Shown one piece after another: positions 1-10,741 of a DNA stretch of 64,000 nucleotides; the stretch's first letter is position 1; each line of letters begins with the position of its first letter. This stretch comes from Zygnema cylindricum. Lineage: Eukaryota > Streptophyta > Zygnematophyceae > Zygnematales > Zygnemataceae. The stretch spans positions 72,541 through 136,540 of the forward strand of contig JBBHKE010003354.1 of assembly GCA_037447655.1 (NCBI GenBank), read 5' to 3'. The notes beneath the pieces are model-generated. The model was not told the origin of the DNA and made no database searches. It was given only the letters and a program-made list of their open reading frames with translations. The position numbers were made by a program, and so were the translations under genes.

Positions 1-360
1 GTTTAAACCTCCACAAAGTTTGCCGCGCATGTGCTAAGGCCATGAATCGGTTTAAAGCTCCACAAAGTTTGTCGCGCATGTGCTCAAAGTTGTGAATCGG
101 TTTAAAGCTCCACACAGTTTGCCAATCCGTGTACGCGCTGTTTGAAACACCTCCAAATTTGGCTATGTACCGGAATACGTGTAAGCGCCGTTTGACACAC
201 CTCGAAATTTGGCTAAGTGTTGAAACTCGTGTACGCGCTGTTTGAAACACCTCGAAATTTGGCTAAGTACCGGAATCGTGTACGCGCCGTTTGAAACACC
301 TCCAAATTTGGCTAAGTACCGAAATCCATGTACGCCGATTTTGGCTAAGTGTTGGAAAAC
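1..360. repeat. Degenerate tandem repeat, about 50-bp period
   Basis: About seven units of 49-50 bp follow one another. They start near 1, 50, 100, 140, 190, 240 and 289, each opening with GTTTRAAnC and carrying a TTGGCTAAGT or TTTGCCGCGC motif. The first three units form one subtype and the later ones another, so the array has diverged in blocks. No coding potential is visible. A weaker continuation of the same unit type appears at about 610-740. The array runs off the left edge of the window. Confidence 0.8.
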
Positions 361-370
361 CTTTGAATTC

Positions 371-625
371 CGATATTGGGGCTTATAAAACCCAAACCCT
401 AAAAATCGAGCTTAATACCTAAACCATTGTATTTCGATATTGGGGCTTATAAAATCCAAACCCAAAAAATCGGGCTTAATACCCAAACCGGTGTATTTCG
501 ATATTAGGGCTTATAAAACCCACACCCGAAAAATCGAGCATAATACCCAAACCGGTGTATTTCGATATTGGGGCATATAAAACCCAAACCTGAGAATTGA
601 GCTTAATACCTAAGCCTAGTCAAAA
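371..625. repeat. Tandem repeat, 64-bp period, four copies
   Basis: The motif CGATATTGGGGCTTATAAAA recurs at 371, 435, 499 and 563, giving an exact 64-bp period with few substitutions. It sits inside the older 50-bp array. No function is evident. Confidence 0.85.
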
Positions 626-1004
626 ATCTTCGAAATTCGGCTAAATGTTGGAATTCGTGTACGCCAAGTCAAAAACCTCAAAAAATTTGACTAATTACCG
701 AAAACCATGTACGCCGAGTCAAAGATGTTCGAAATGCGTCTACAGGGTTTTTTGAGAGGTTATGTTGGTGATACAAGAGTTTGTGACCCTTTACTCCTTA
801 GTCTGCCTCACCGTCTGACATTTTGGATTCTTTCGTAGGACCCGTATTTTGGACAAAATAAATTGGAGTTGATGCAAATACTTTTGGGATCACATACTTT
901 GAAGTTGGTTGCATGTTCACCCGGGCGATTGGTGACGTTGGACAACCGTTCAACGTTACAGTGTTGATATAACTTTGTAAATTTGTTGGTTATTTTATTT
1001 TGTA

Positions 1005-1075
1005 GTCCGTGTGTGGCACCATCCTATCGGAGTGGCACCCTGATAGTGATGTGGGGTTCGATCCCCCAAACGGAC
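1005..1075 (+). other. tRNA-like segment (possible SINE head)
   Basis: A 71-bp stretch begins GTCCGTG and ends AACGGAC, which pair at six of seven positions like an acceptor stem. Before the 3' strand is a perfect T-arm (5-bp stem TGGGG/CCCCA, loop TTCGATC), which also supplies a good B box. The D and anticodon arms do not fold canonically; CTATC/GATAG encloses a 13-nt loop. A functional tRNA is unlikely and a tRNA-derived SINE remnant is more plausible. Confidence 0.35.
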
Positions 1076-1079
1076 ACCG

Positions 1080-1740
1080 CAAGACAACAATTCGGTCAAG
1101 TAGGATTTGTAGGAGATAAATAAATTTAACCTTAAACTTGATGCGAGATAAATGATTTTGAACTTTCTCATTGTCTTGCGGTTAAGGTTCACTAAGGTAT
1201 TATGCGAAGGTAACCGGTGCTAAAAGTATTATGCCAAGGTAACCAGAGCCATAATCTAGGCTATCTCGTGCGTCGAAGACAAACCTTTCAGTTAAAGCGT
1301 ACAGGATAGTAACCTACTAGAACATCGATATTGACATAGCACATGAGTAACCATGTACTGCAGGCAAATAAGATTAACCCACACCCCTCTGCCAATGCTA
1401 ACAAAAGGTTTGCTTTTGTGTGTGCAGTTATAACAGTTTTTTCTCCACAATCTAGTATACCAGCTTCTTCTATATAAGCATTGCTGATTAGCTTTGAAAA
1501 TAATCAGTCATACTTAGAAACTTTTGGATAAAGTTGCAAAAGCAAAAGGGACAACCTTGGGTTCTAAAAAGTACAAAAAAAAAAGTTATATGGAGCAAAT
1601 GGTTGTAGACAAAACCGTCTTGGAAACTTTGGAAAGGCTACCGGTCGGCAAATTCACGTAAGAAAGTTTGACTTTTCAACCCCAAACATTGAAATTACCA
1701 AAATCTACACGTTGCACAGAGAAATGCTACAATCAATCTG
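1080..1740. other. No recognisable gene
   Basis: AT-rich sequence without a convincing reading frame. The only structure seen is a 28-bp direct repeat around 1198-1250 (ATTATGCGAAGGTAACC and a one-base variant). It may be the 5' flank of the transposon block that follows, but I found no terminal inverted repeat here. Confidence 0.5.
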
Positions 1741-2513
1741 AAATACAAATGGTTGTTTGGTTGTAACAGCTTGGAAGACGAATGTATTAGTCCTCCGAGA
1801 GACGGAGACTGTTTTTTCTACGCATTGATTGAAGCCATGCACCTGGATGCGGGAAAGCACGATGTCTATCACATGTGTTCGAGAGTTGGGATGGAAGTAG
1901 AGGCGAGAGAGTTAAGAAAACAAGTTAGCAAGTGACGTCGCAGATGCAACAAAATGGTTATATCCTAGCGGACGTTGATATATCTAACTTAACTATAGAG
2001 AAAAGTCACGTGGCATTTCAGGTGTTAAAAGCGGCGCAAGTTGTGTTGGGGAGGTCTCTTTTGGGTTTTATGTACATTGGGGGAGAATTAGACTTGGTAG
2101 AAAATCATCTAAGAGAAAATGACAAAAGAGTTGCGCTAGCCATAGTATGGTACTCGTGTCATTATTACGTGTTTGTTGGAGGAATGAAAGGGAAGGTGAG
2201 GGCGTGTAAGACAAATAAATGCACAATATTCGCCTCTTTTTTCCGCCCTGCACAAAAATTATGGACAGAGGTGACTCCTGTGGTACCCGGTGCGCTTGCA
2301 CAATTTGATGGTAAGGCAACCGAAATACATGTCGAAGGAGAACCAAACGAAAACATCGTCGCAGGAGCCACGCCTTCTTCTTTTCGATTCATAGACTTTA
2401 AGCGTCCCTTTCTTTCACCCCAAACAAAATACACCAACGTTGAAGCGATTGTCGAATGTTGGCCGTATGAGCGTCGCTACGGGAAAGAAAAAAGAAACTT
2501 ATGCACGAGATAA
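1741..2513 (+). pseudogene. OTU-type cysteine protease reading frame, frameshifted
   Basis: The first frame (1753-1935) contains SPPRDGDCFFYAL, the catalytic-cysteine signature of OTU-family deubiquitinating proteases (DGDC-F). The second frame (about 1929-2513) carries ALAIVWYSCHYYVFV, which fits the C-terminal OTU segment with the catalytic His followed by aromatics. The two frames meet at 1929-1935 and need a one-base shift, so the gene is broken or the sequence has an indel. No initiator ATG is clear: the first frame opens at TTG. OTU proteases cleave ubiquitin or ubiquitin-like chains, and transposons and viruses often carry them. The frame lies on the same strand as, and just upstream of, the piggyBac transposase at 3056-9665, so it may be an accessory protein or N-terminal domain of the same element. 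That link is inference. Confidence 0.55.
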
Positions 2514-2799
2514 AGAAAGGAGAAATAGAAAAGCATCATTTCTAGAGGCATTACAAGCAGGATATGTGGAATTGTTGGAGCTATCAAACGACAAAAAAAA
2601 GGATGCGACAGAGTACTTTATGTCGGATATTCCTTCTAGAGAAGCATTGGCAGAAATAATGAAAAATTTGAGAGTAAGGGGTTCTACTTTAAATTATGTT
2701 GACAAAGATATCACAGTATTGGCGGCAAGATTGGGCCAATTCATCAAAATATTAACCTTCGATGATAAAAAACGTTTCTCGAAGTTAGTGGAGGAGTAA
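2440..2799 (+). pseudogene. Charged linker reading frame between OTU and transposase
   Basis: This is a 119-codon frame overlapping the end of the OTU frame in another register. It is rich in Lys, Glu and Arg (ARDKERRNRKASFLEALQAG near the start) and likely helical. I recognise no domain. A well-formed splice donor (GAG/GTACGT) lies near 2963 and candidate acceptors near 3068 and 3083, so the block may once have been one spliced gene reaching the transposase. It could equally be an independent fragment. Confidence 0.35.
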
Positions 2800-4677
2800 A
2801 ACCCTTCAACCCTCTCTAATTACGTCTTTGCGGTTGTCCCTCCTAAGAGTTGGAAAAAAATAATGCCTATATCTCTCATAGATTTCGAAGGAAATTATTT
2901 CCCAAATCGTGGGCCGGAGATAACCAAAAACACTGGGATGCCAGCTCCCGCGACGAAAACAGAGGTACGTCTATCGTCTTTCTCAATTGTGTGAAAACGT
3001 ATATAATATCACAAACAATGCATCATAAAAAAAGTTTAACATTCACATTTGTTGGGTGGGATTGGCAGTCTCGATTAGTGGCAGAAGAAAAAAAGGCATG
3101 GGACATGGATGGACTTTCCACAAGGAGAAAAAAAAAAGAGTCCGTAGTGTAAGTAAAGAACCTCCGAGGGAGACATCTGTGACAGAAGAGTTGCAAAAGA
3201 TTGATGAGGAAAACTCGGGGGAAAAAAAAGTCGATGATGACAATGTGGAGTTGGAGAAAAGTACATTCGAAAGCGAATGCGGCCGTCCCAAAAAAGTACG
3301 AAGGGGGCCTAAACCCCGTCCATCACCGAGTTTCGAAGGCGCACACGAGGAAACTGACTTGCCAGACACCGATGAAGACAAGGACGAATGGGATAAAAAC
3401 GCTCTTAGCAAAGAGAGTCAAAGCGAGTGGGAAGAGAATTCGTCAGCGGACGAAAACAAAGACAAACAAGATGAGGCGAGTGGAGAGTATTCAAGGGAGT
3501 TGAAAAATGTAGATCAATAGCTTCGACCCTTTCACTACTTGTAGAGCAAAATCTCTTGGATTAGACTAAAAAATTTTGATCGGGAAGAGCGGCTCATAGA
3601 GGTAGAACGACGGCTCCAGTTGCCAAAAAAAGAGGAGGTGGGGAAGGTGCTCTTAATATACGGTTGGAAAAGCACAGAGAAAACGGCTGCAAGTATATTT
3701 TTAGCGTTAACTCGCATTTCTTTTTGGAAAAACTTTGTAAATCAATGTAATGCTTATGGGCAAGAAAAGTACGCACTCAAATTAGTTGCGTATCACAAGA
3801 AAGAGAGAGGGACTACATAGCAACGGTGGAAAGACATTACAATGGGAGAAATGTTCGCATTTTTGTGCATGTTGATTTGCAATGGGATTGAAAGGTCGTC
3901 TTCTGACTCAAAGACGTTTCGTAAAGGGACCGGCGGAGGTTTAGAGTACCCAAACAGAGGCAGAATAATACCAGAGAAGAGATTTTCTCAAATCAAGAGG
4001 AATTTACATGGAAGGTCTAATAAGTACAGACCGTCAAAGGAACAAGATCCGCAACGTTGACGTTATGGCAGGTAAGGTGTCTGTTGCATTTGTGTGGTAT
4101 GACCATATGCATATTTGATGTTTATTTTAGCCAACAACAAAAAACTGTTGCATAACAATTAACTCTGAAAAGTGTGCGCGTTCGACAGGTTGAACCGTTG
4201 ATGAATGAGCATAAAGAAACGTTTATGCAGTACTATCGGCCAGGAACTTATTTGAGTCTGGACGAGAGATGGATTCTTGACAATAGTATGTTGAACCCCA
4301 TAAAACGTTTCTCTTGTAGTAAACCGAAGTCTAAACACGGGATGCAACAATTCGCGCTAAATGACGCGGTGACAATGTATCAGTTGACCTACGAGATAGA
4401 CGTTAAAGGTAAAGAATTTAGTGGAGTTGGTGCCCGAGCAAGGATTCTAAGGGCGTTACGTGAGCCGGTAAGCGAGGACGAAAGAGTCGTTATGATGGAT
4501 AGAATATACACAGGGGTTTCCATTTTCCGATGGTTGAGGAGTGAGAAAGGGTGGGGGGCTTTGGGAACAATGTTGGTGCGAAAGCGTAGCGGAACAAGGA
4601 AAAGTTTAACCTCTTTGGGCTACCCGGATGAAAAATTGCTAAACGGGCTGAAAAGACAAAAAGACGGGGTGACGAAA

Positions 4678-5990
4678 TGTTGTCCATAGCCATTTCTAGC
4701 CATAGATTCACCCTCGGAAGCACCACAGACTACCCAAAAACAGCCTACTTTGAATCAACACAGAATTCTACAAAAATAACAAAACAAGCTGAAAATACAT
4801 CAACAGATATTATATAGTATTTGGAATAACCTCACAAAGTTTCAGACAAATATAATAAACAGAGCGATCACATCATCTAGTCAAAGTTGCAGAAAAACAG
4901 TCTGCCAGAACTTTGATAAAACAGACTAACTTCACAATGAAGTAAAACACAGACCAGGCACACAATAGGCCTGCAAATCTGTGACAATAATAAAAATATA
5001 AATAGGAACACACATGCAGAATTTCAGATAATTCTGCCAACAGATCTGAGAGTAATCCTCAGATAAAAATTATCAAAAAACACCATAAACAGTTTTTGGT
5101 CCAAAAGTTCCTATGACTAAAAATGACTAAGTCCTACAAATATACACGAGCTCATTACTGAGTGTACGGAGGCATACCAGCCGTACGCAATCTACTAGCT
5201 ACCTCTATTAATGTTAATAAACCCGAATACTTCGAGGTATGTCAAAAAGAGTAAATCTACACTAATAACTAATACACATAAAGACAAACCATTGTTGTAA
5301 ATATTTACAAAGTACACACAATCTTACAAAATCGTATGCTCAGTCATGCTGAGTCACTCAATGGAACTCCTCCAATTTCGTCAAACAATCCGGGACGTCC
5401 AAAATAAACATCGTGTGATTGACGCGATTTCGCGTCTCTACTACTTGAAAAATATCGACGGCCTATATCCGCCGTCCGTCGATCTTATTCGGCACCTTTG
5501 ATGTCGCGCCACGTGGTCATAAAAATCCAAACGAAATCCACGCGAGTCGTCAAATATCCCACGACGTCGCGAAGAGAATTTAGTCATTCACGTCCACTTG
5601 TTAAAAATAATAATCGTACAACCAAAATCATTTCCGTACCGCAGCCGCGTCCTTTGCAATAAATGCGGCAAATAAAGTACACGTCATTTTTCATAAACGT
5701 CGCTTGTCGCATATAAATTACATTTGTTCAAATTATATGTTCCGTACCGGCGACGTACATTTCGTAAACTTCACATCGGATCGCGTCGCGATCCGCCGTC
5801 CATTTCTTAACGCATTCCGCGCCACTCAATTACTACCTCACGTCTCTTTAAATTTACTCGTACATTTACTCCCCCAATCCGCAAATCCATTCGAACCACC
5901 ACATTACTTTCGATAATATATTACGCACGCGAAACGTCGCGTGCGCACAAAATGTCGAGTACGCACGAAACCAACTTTTCAAAAACAACA
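4678..5990 (-). repeat. 3' LTR of the Gag-only element
   Basis: 1313 bp, matching 7574-8886 without indels. On the minus strand it begins TGTTG and ends CAACA. The small frame at 5704-5916 is duplicated in the other LTR and is not a gene. Confidence 0.95.
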
Positions 5991-5998
5991 CTCCCCTG
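5991..5998 (-). other. Polypurine tract before the 3' LTR
   Basis: On the minus strand CAGGGGAG directly precedes the LTR TGTTG. The second LTR element has the equivalent CGGGGGAG at 22302-22309, which supports this as the plus-strand primer tract. Confidence 0.7.
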
Positions 5999-6321
5999 AA
6001 AATTTAGTTTCGTGCACCCGGAATAAAATATGCATCATTTCAAATGTAACTGTACATTCCCGTACCCCCAAATTTACTCCTTTTTTTTTTTCGTTCAAAC
6101 GTCACCACTGCTTCCGCTGACGTCACCACTGCTTCAACTGCCTGCTGCCATGTCTTCCAAATTCCATCCTTCCTAAACACACCACTTCTCCCGCTTCCTC
6201 TTTCTAGGTCTTCAAAAATAAAAATATAAACTTTCTTTTTCAACCAACTTCAAAATTCAAAATGCTAAATCCGAAATTTTACAAAAATTACTAAATGTCA
6301 AAGATAGCCACCTCCATAAAA

Positions 6322-7599
6322 TTACTTTTCACGTTGTTTCCTTTTGACCACTTTCTGCAAATGTTTTCTTCTATGGTTCATCCTTTGAATTCTACTTTTT
6401 TTCTTCGTTTTCTTCATAAATTTTCGTATTCTCTCAATTTTCACATTTTTATTTTCTTTTTCAATAATATAAACTTCCTCATTTACTCCACTTTTCTTGA
6501 CACTTTTTCTCTCTCCTTCTCTAAGTGCATTAATCTCCTCATGCAAATTATTTTCAGTTTCTACTTCCAATTGACCTTCACTCTCTCTAACTATCCTCAC
6601 AACATTAACCTCTTCCTCTTGTAAATCTTTATCACTCACCAATTTGTCGTCAAAAAAATTGACAGAAACCGAATCCTTTTCTGTCACCACTTTTTCCACA
6701 CTATTTTCGGTGACAGCAAATGTTTCCTTTACTTCCTCAGTTTCCATATTTCGAAAAATAACAGTTGGCAAGTATACAAATTCATCGACTGGAAGTGTAT
6801 CCTTTCGTGTAGGGGGTCGAACTCGATCGTCATCCCATCCGTTTCTGAAATTTCCTGTGACACATGCACTTTTATATAATGGACATACTCTAAAAGTATG
6901 TCCTAAATCATTACAGTAAAAACAATTTTCTGATTTGCAGCTTTTTCTAATTTTTTGAAACTGTGATCTAACACCTTCAAAATTCCCCCTATCTTTTAAA
7001 GCCTCTTTATCATCTTCTACATCCAAAACAAATCTGATTGCTAATGGTAAGTTCCAATCCTTTTTATCAACTTGGTTTAATCTATCAAACACACACCTAT
7101 ATTCCTTAGGTAATCCTTTCATTAAAATGAGAGCCTTTTGAACATTTGTAAAATTTCCTCCCGCAATATCATTTTCTGCAAACAATCTTTGCAAACTAAG
7201 GCAATATTTCAACATGCTACCACCATCATATTTATATTCAAATATTTTTGTAGCACTAATCATCCAGTGATACACAGAAGTCTTTTGATAAGTGCATTCT
7301 AAAAACTTCCATAATTCAGTTGCACTCTTCACATCAAGGTACATCGTTACAAATTCCTTAGTCATAGATAGCTTGATAATCCTCAAGCTCTCCAGGTTTT
7401 TCTCCTCCCATTCAGCTGATGTTTCGACACATGTCCCATCCACCACATCCATAAGCTCCCTCAACTTGAAGTAGCTCTCCATAATACTCCTCCAACAATA
7501 ATATTCAGTTCCATCAAATATGGGTAAGTAATATTCATCCAATATGGGTAGCCATGGGCGTGGGCCCATAACCTGTTGTCCATAGCCATTTCTAGCCAT
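6322..7599 (-). CDS. gag: Copia-type Gag polyprotein (UBN2 plus zinc knuckle), 425 aa frame
   Basis: The frame matches plant Copia Gag of the UBN2 type. Residues about 20-60 hold LPIFDGTEYYCWRSIMESYF, where a conserved Tyr/Trp-Lys/Arg segment starts the domain. Around 125-190 is the LRxLF...LKGLPKEY stretch. Near residues 222-235 is a CX2CX4HX4C zinc knuckle (CFYCNDLGHTFRVC). The last 140 residues are highly charged, with a Lys/Arg-rich end suited to RNA binding. Gag forms the virus-like particle that packages element RNA. The first ATG (7599) lies inside the 5' LTR. The next in-frame ATG (codon 11, at 7569) lies inside the primer-binding site, so the true start is ambiguous. The frame is fully open, in keeping with the young insertion. 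Confidence 0.9.
   Translation of the reverse strand: MARNGYGQQVMGPRPWLPILDEYYLPIFDGTEYYCWRSIMESYFKLRELMDVVDGTCVETSAEWEEKNLESLRIIKLSMTKEFVTMYLDVKSATELWKFLECTYQKTSVYHWMISATKIFEYKYDGGSMLKYCLSLQRLFAENDIAGGNFTNVQKALILMKGLPKEYRCVFDRLNQVDKKDWNLPLAIRFVLDVEDDKEALKDRGNFEGVRSQFQKIRKSCKSENCFYCNDLGHTFRVCPLYKSACVTGNFRNGWDDDRVRPPTRKDTLPVDEFVYLPTVIFRNMETEEVKETFAVTENSVEKVVTEKDSVSVNFFDDKLVSDKDLQEEEVNVVRIVRESEGQLEVETENNLHEEINALREGERKSVKKSGVNEEVYIIEKENKNVKIERIRKFMKKTKKKSRIQRMNHRRKHLQKVVKRKQREK
7560..7573 (-). other. Primer-binding site for a half initiator tRNA-Met
   Basis: Immediately inside the 5' LTR the minus strand reads GGTTATGGGCCCAC. This is complementary to the anticodon arm of eukaryotic initiator tRNA-Met (GTGGGCCCATAACC), not to its 3' end. 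Drosophila copia and Ty5 prime from such a cleaved half-tRNA. The element at 21004-24561 has the same 14 bases. Confidence 0.8.
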
Positions 7600-8886
7600 A
7601 GATTCACCCTCGGAAGCACCACAGACTACCCAAAAACAGCCTACTTTGAATCAACACAGAATTCTACAAAAATAACAAAACAAGCTGAAAATACATCAAC
7701 AGATATTATATAGTATTTGGAATAACCTCACAAAGTTTCAGACAAATATAATAAACAGAGCGATCACATCATCTAGTCAAAGTTGCAGAAAAACAGTCTG
7801 CCAGAACTTTGATAAAACAGACTAACTTCACAATGAAGTAAAACACAGACCAGGCACACAATAGGCCTGCAAATCTGTGACAATAATAAAAATATAAATA
7901 GGAACACACATGCAGAATTTCAGATAATTCTGCCAACAGATCTGAGAGTAATCCTCAGATAAAAATTATCAAAAAACACCATAAACAGTTTTTGGTCCAA
8001 AAGTTCCTATGACTAAAAATGACTAAGTCCTACAAATATACACGAGCTCATTACTGAGTGTACGGAGGCATACCAGCCGTACGCAATCTACTAGCTACCT
8101 CTATTAATGTTAATAAACCCGAATACTTCGAGGTATGTCAAAAAGAGTAAATCTACACTAATAACTAATACACATAAAGACAAACCATTGTTGTAAATAT
8201 TTACAAAGTACACACAATCTTACAAAATCGTATGCTCAGTCATGCTGAGTCACTCAATGGAACTCCTCCAATTTCGTCAAACAATCCGGGACGTCCAAAA
8301 TAAACATCGTGTGATTGACGCGATTTCGCGTCTCTACTACTTGAAAAATATCGACGGCCTATATCCGCCGTCCGTCGATCTTATTCGGCACCTTTGATGT
8401 CGCGCCACGTGGTCATAAAAATCCAAACGAAATCCACGCGAGTCGTCAAATATCCCACGACGTCGCGAAGAGAATTTAGTCATTCACGTCCACCTGTTAA
8501 AAATAATAATCGTACAACCAAAATCATTTCCGTACCGCAGCCGCGTCCTTTGCAATAAATGCGGCAAATAAAGTACACGTCATTTTTCATAAACGTCGCT
8601 TGTCGCATATAAATTACATTTGTTCAAATTATATGTTCCGTACCGGCGACGTACATTTCGTAAACTTCACATCGGATCGCGTCGCGATCCGCCGTCCATT
8701 TCTTAACGCATTCCGCGCCACTCAATTACTACCTCACGTCTCTTTAAATTTACTCGTACATTTACTCCCCCAATCCGCAAATCCATTCGAACCACCACAT
8801 TACTTTCGATAATATATTACGCACGCGAAACGTCGCGTGCGCACAAAATGTCGAGTACGCACGAAACCAACTTTTCAAAAACAACA
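7574..8886 (-). repeat. 5' LTR of the Gag-only element
   Basis: 1313 bp, the upstream copy in the sense of transcription. It contains the first in-frame ATG of gag 26 nt from its inner edge. The right flank is the target duplication CGAAA. Confidence 0.95.
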
Positions 8887-9816
8887 CGAAAAAGGTGCCC
8901 AAGTTGGGCGATTTTAGTTTCGAGTTATGCGACAAAGAGGGTATTAAGGCATGTGCATGGGTAGACAAACGGAACGTTGTGCCATCGGTGTGGATGTTGT
9001 CCACCTGTTTCGGAGCTCGTCTGGAACATGTTCAGCGACGCAGAGGAGGTAACCCAATAGAGCGGCTAGAGTATGTAACCATGTATAACAAAAATAAAGG
9101 AGGAATAGACAAGTTCAACCGAGCATGTTTGGAAGGAGCGACTCTGCAAAGGACCTCCATACATCAACGTCGATGGTGATTGAAGCTCTTTATGGGATTG
9201 ATGGACGAAGCAATGACAAACGCTTGGATCCTGTACAACATGCTACTAGAGCCAGAAGGAAAGCCGCACACCACAAGGGAAGATTTCCTAGACTTGCGTC
9301 AAAAAAAATTATTGGAAAGAAAAGTGATTGGTGAATACGACTTTAAAATGGCCGTGGCGAGTCCATCTATAGCGGGGGAAAAACATCTATCGGTGTCGTT
9401 GCACGAAATCCCTAAATACGTCGAGCGAGCTCGTGGCCGTGAGGAATTTAATGCCAATTGTATAGAATGCGCGTTTTCTCACTCAAACGGGCTAGGGTGT
9501 TCTCACAAAAATTGCCTTGTGAAAGGAAAAGAATGGAAAGGGAAGTCTACAGGAAGGCATGGCACTAGATACGGTTGTAAAAAGTGTGAAGTGCCATTGT
9601 GTCACACCGCCTGCTTCGACAAACACCACAAACCCGGGATAAAAAAAGAAAAAGATCAGTTGTAAAGGATAAGGAAATTTTAAAGGCTAGACGAGGAAGA
9701 GTAAAACGACATGTAAGATATATCGAACACGTTTTCAGGGAGCGAGCACCGAGAAAACGAAAACGGAAGAGTCGAAACATCATCAATCTACGGTTCGCAC
9801 TGTCTCATCGAGAGAC

Positions 9817-10031
9817 GGTGTGTGATTGTTGCACTTCTACTCGCGCATCGTATTATTTGGCAACACTCAATTACAGTGTGTTTAATGTCTATTCGGAAAA
9901 TCCAACTTAGAGTCTACATTTAGCTTGTTAATGCAAACTCGGAGTTTAATCTTCCGAATAGACATTGTACACACTGTAACCGATTGTTGCCGAATGAAAC
10001 TGCACGAGTAAAACTGCAACATTCACACACC
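9817..10031. repeat. Inverted repeat with arms of about 80 bp
   Basis: Arms at 9817-9899 and 9952-10031 are reverse complements with scattered mismatches. The innermost block (GTCTATTCGGAA against TTCCGAATAGAC) is perfect. The spacer is about 52 bp. The left arm starts some 150 bp after the end of the transposase frame, so this may be a terminal structure of the piggyBac element or two element ends back to back. No TTAA-bounded piggyBac terminus could be fixed. Confidence 0.7.
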
Positions 10032-10035
10032 ATTT

Positions 10036-10740
10036 ATTTGTTTCGTGTGGTTTTTTAAAAGCTTTTGAATGAGGTATTAACAGAAAGAATCGGTCAAAAA
10101 AAAGTAGGAAGACAATGTTGACAATTGATTGAGACCCTAACATGGGTGACCTGGTCGTATTTCGGCGGTGTATTTGCAACGAGACAATGGAATCAAACAC
10201 CTTCACTGTACTAGTTACTAAAAAAATAAGACTTAGGAATACAAAAGGTTCGGGTACCCACCTCTTTACTTTCCACGTCTTATTCGGGTACTCAGTTTGT
10301 ATTTGGAAAAAACTTACAAACGACAAACTAGAATTGTGCGCAACTAATTTTTGCGTGAAAAAGACATCCAAAACTACGAAACGTGGTGCTTCAAGTCGAA
10401 ATCCAACAAACGAATGTGTAAAATCATTTTTTCATAGTTAGTGGACAAATAATCCACGTTAGTGGATTTTTTGTACACTATTTGGATGCCCAACAACCTA
10501 AGTGTTGAAAATCTTCCGATTCCTGTTTTTTTATTTTTTTTGTGTAAAAGACTTTAAAAAAAGAAACATTTATTAGTAAGAGTTTTTGATAAAATGCACG
10601 AATCAGATGAAAAAACTAGTCTTTAAAATGCTCCACTTAAATGGACTTTTTTAAAAATAGTCCACTTAAATGGACTTTGGCAACTTAACAGTCCTCATCA
10701 TATCATAATAAGTATCCCGGTTTTCCTTTAGGATCTAGCT
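10036..10740. other. No recognisable gene
   Basis: Low-complexity AT-rich sequence. Short direct repeats of TCCACTTAAATGGACTTT occur near 10630 and 10660. A possible frame at 10142-10441 has no recognisable motif. Confidence 0.5.
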
Positions 10741-10741
10741 T

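Larger units (their letters stand above)
4678..8886 (-). mobile_element. Complete Gag-only Copia-type LTR element (TR-GAG-like)
   Basis: Two 1313-bp LTRs (TGTTG...CAACA) flank a 1583-bp interior. The 5-bp target duplication CGAAA is at 4673-4677 and 8887-8891. On the minus strand the order is 5' LTR (right), primer-binding site, one gag frame, purine tract and 3' LTR (left). There is no protease, integrase or reverse transcriptase, so the element must be mobilised in trans. Plant LTR elements carrying only gag are known as TR-GAGs. By eye I found a single LTR difference (T at 5598 versus C at 8494), so the insertion is very recent. It split the piggyBac transposase frame. Confidence 0.95.
3056..9665 (+). 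pseudogene. piggyBac-type transposase, broken and split by an LTR element
   Basis: The frames in order are: an acidic, low-complexity N-terminus (3056-3520, rich in E/D/K/S) typical of piggyBac proteins; 3620-4060 with FAFLCMLICNGIERS; then 4174-4677, the DDE core of family DDE_Tnp_1_7 with YYRPGTYLSLDERW (first Asp) and VVMMDRIYTGVS (second Asp). An LTR element occupies 4678-8886. The frame resumes exactly in register at 8892 and reaches MYNKNKGGIDKFNR (third Asp; the usual following Asp is Asn) and a Cys/His-rich C-terminus near 9450-9620 (CIECAF, CGCKKC-like, HTACFDKHH). A TGA at 9177 stands where a second Trp of the conserved RxWW is expected, a likely TGG to TGA change. A GTAAGG donor at 4069 and an acceptor at 4188 suggest an intron. 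TGA at 4058 and other shifts show decay. piggyBac transposases cut and paste at TTAA; I could not identify the element ends. Confidence 0.85.

Noticed and set aside
1-625. CRISPR-like array
   Set aside because: Units of 50 and 64 bp are contiguous without unique spacers, and the genome is eukaryotic.
5704-5916. 70-codon frame repeated at 8600-8812
   Set aside because: Lies within the two LTRs of one element and is duplicated with them; no motif.
10142-10441. 99-codon plus-strand frame overlapping a 141-codon minus-strand frame
   Set aside because: No motif on either strand and position inside or beside the inverted repeat; cannot be supported as a gene.
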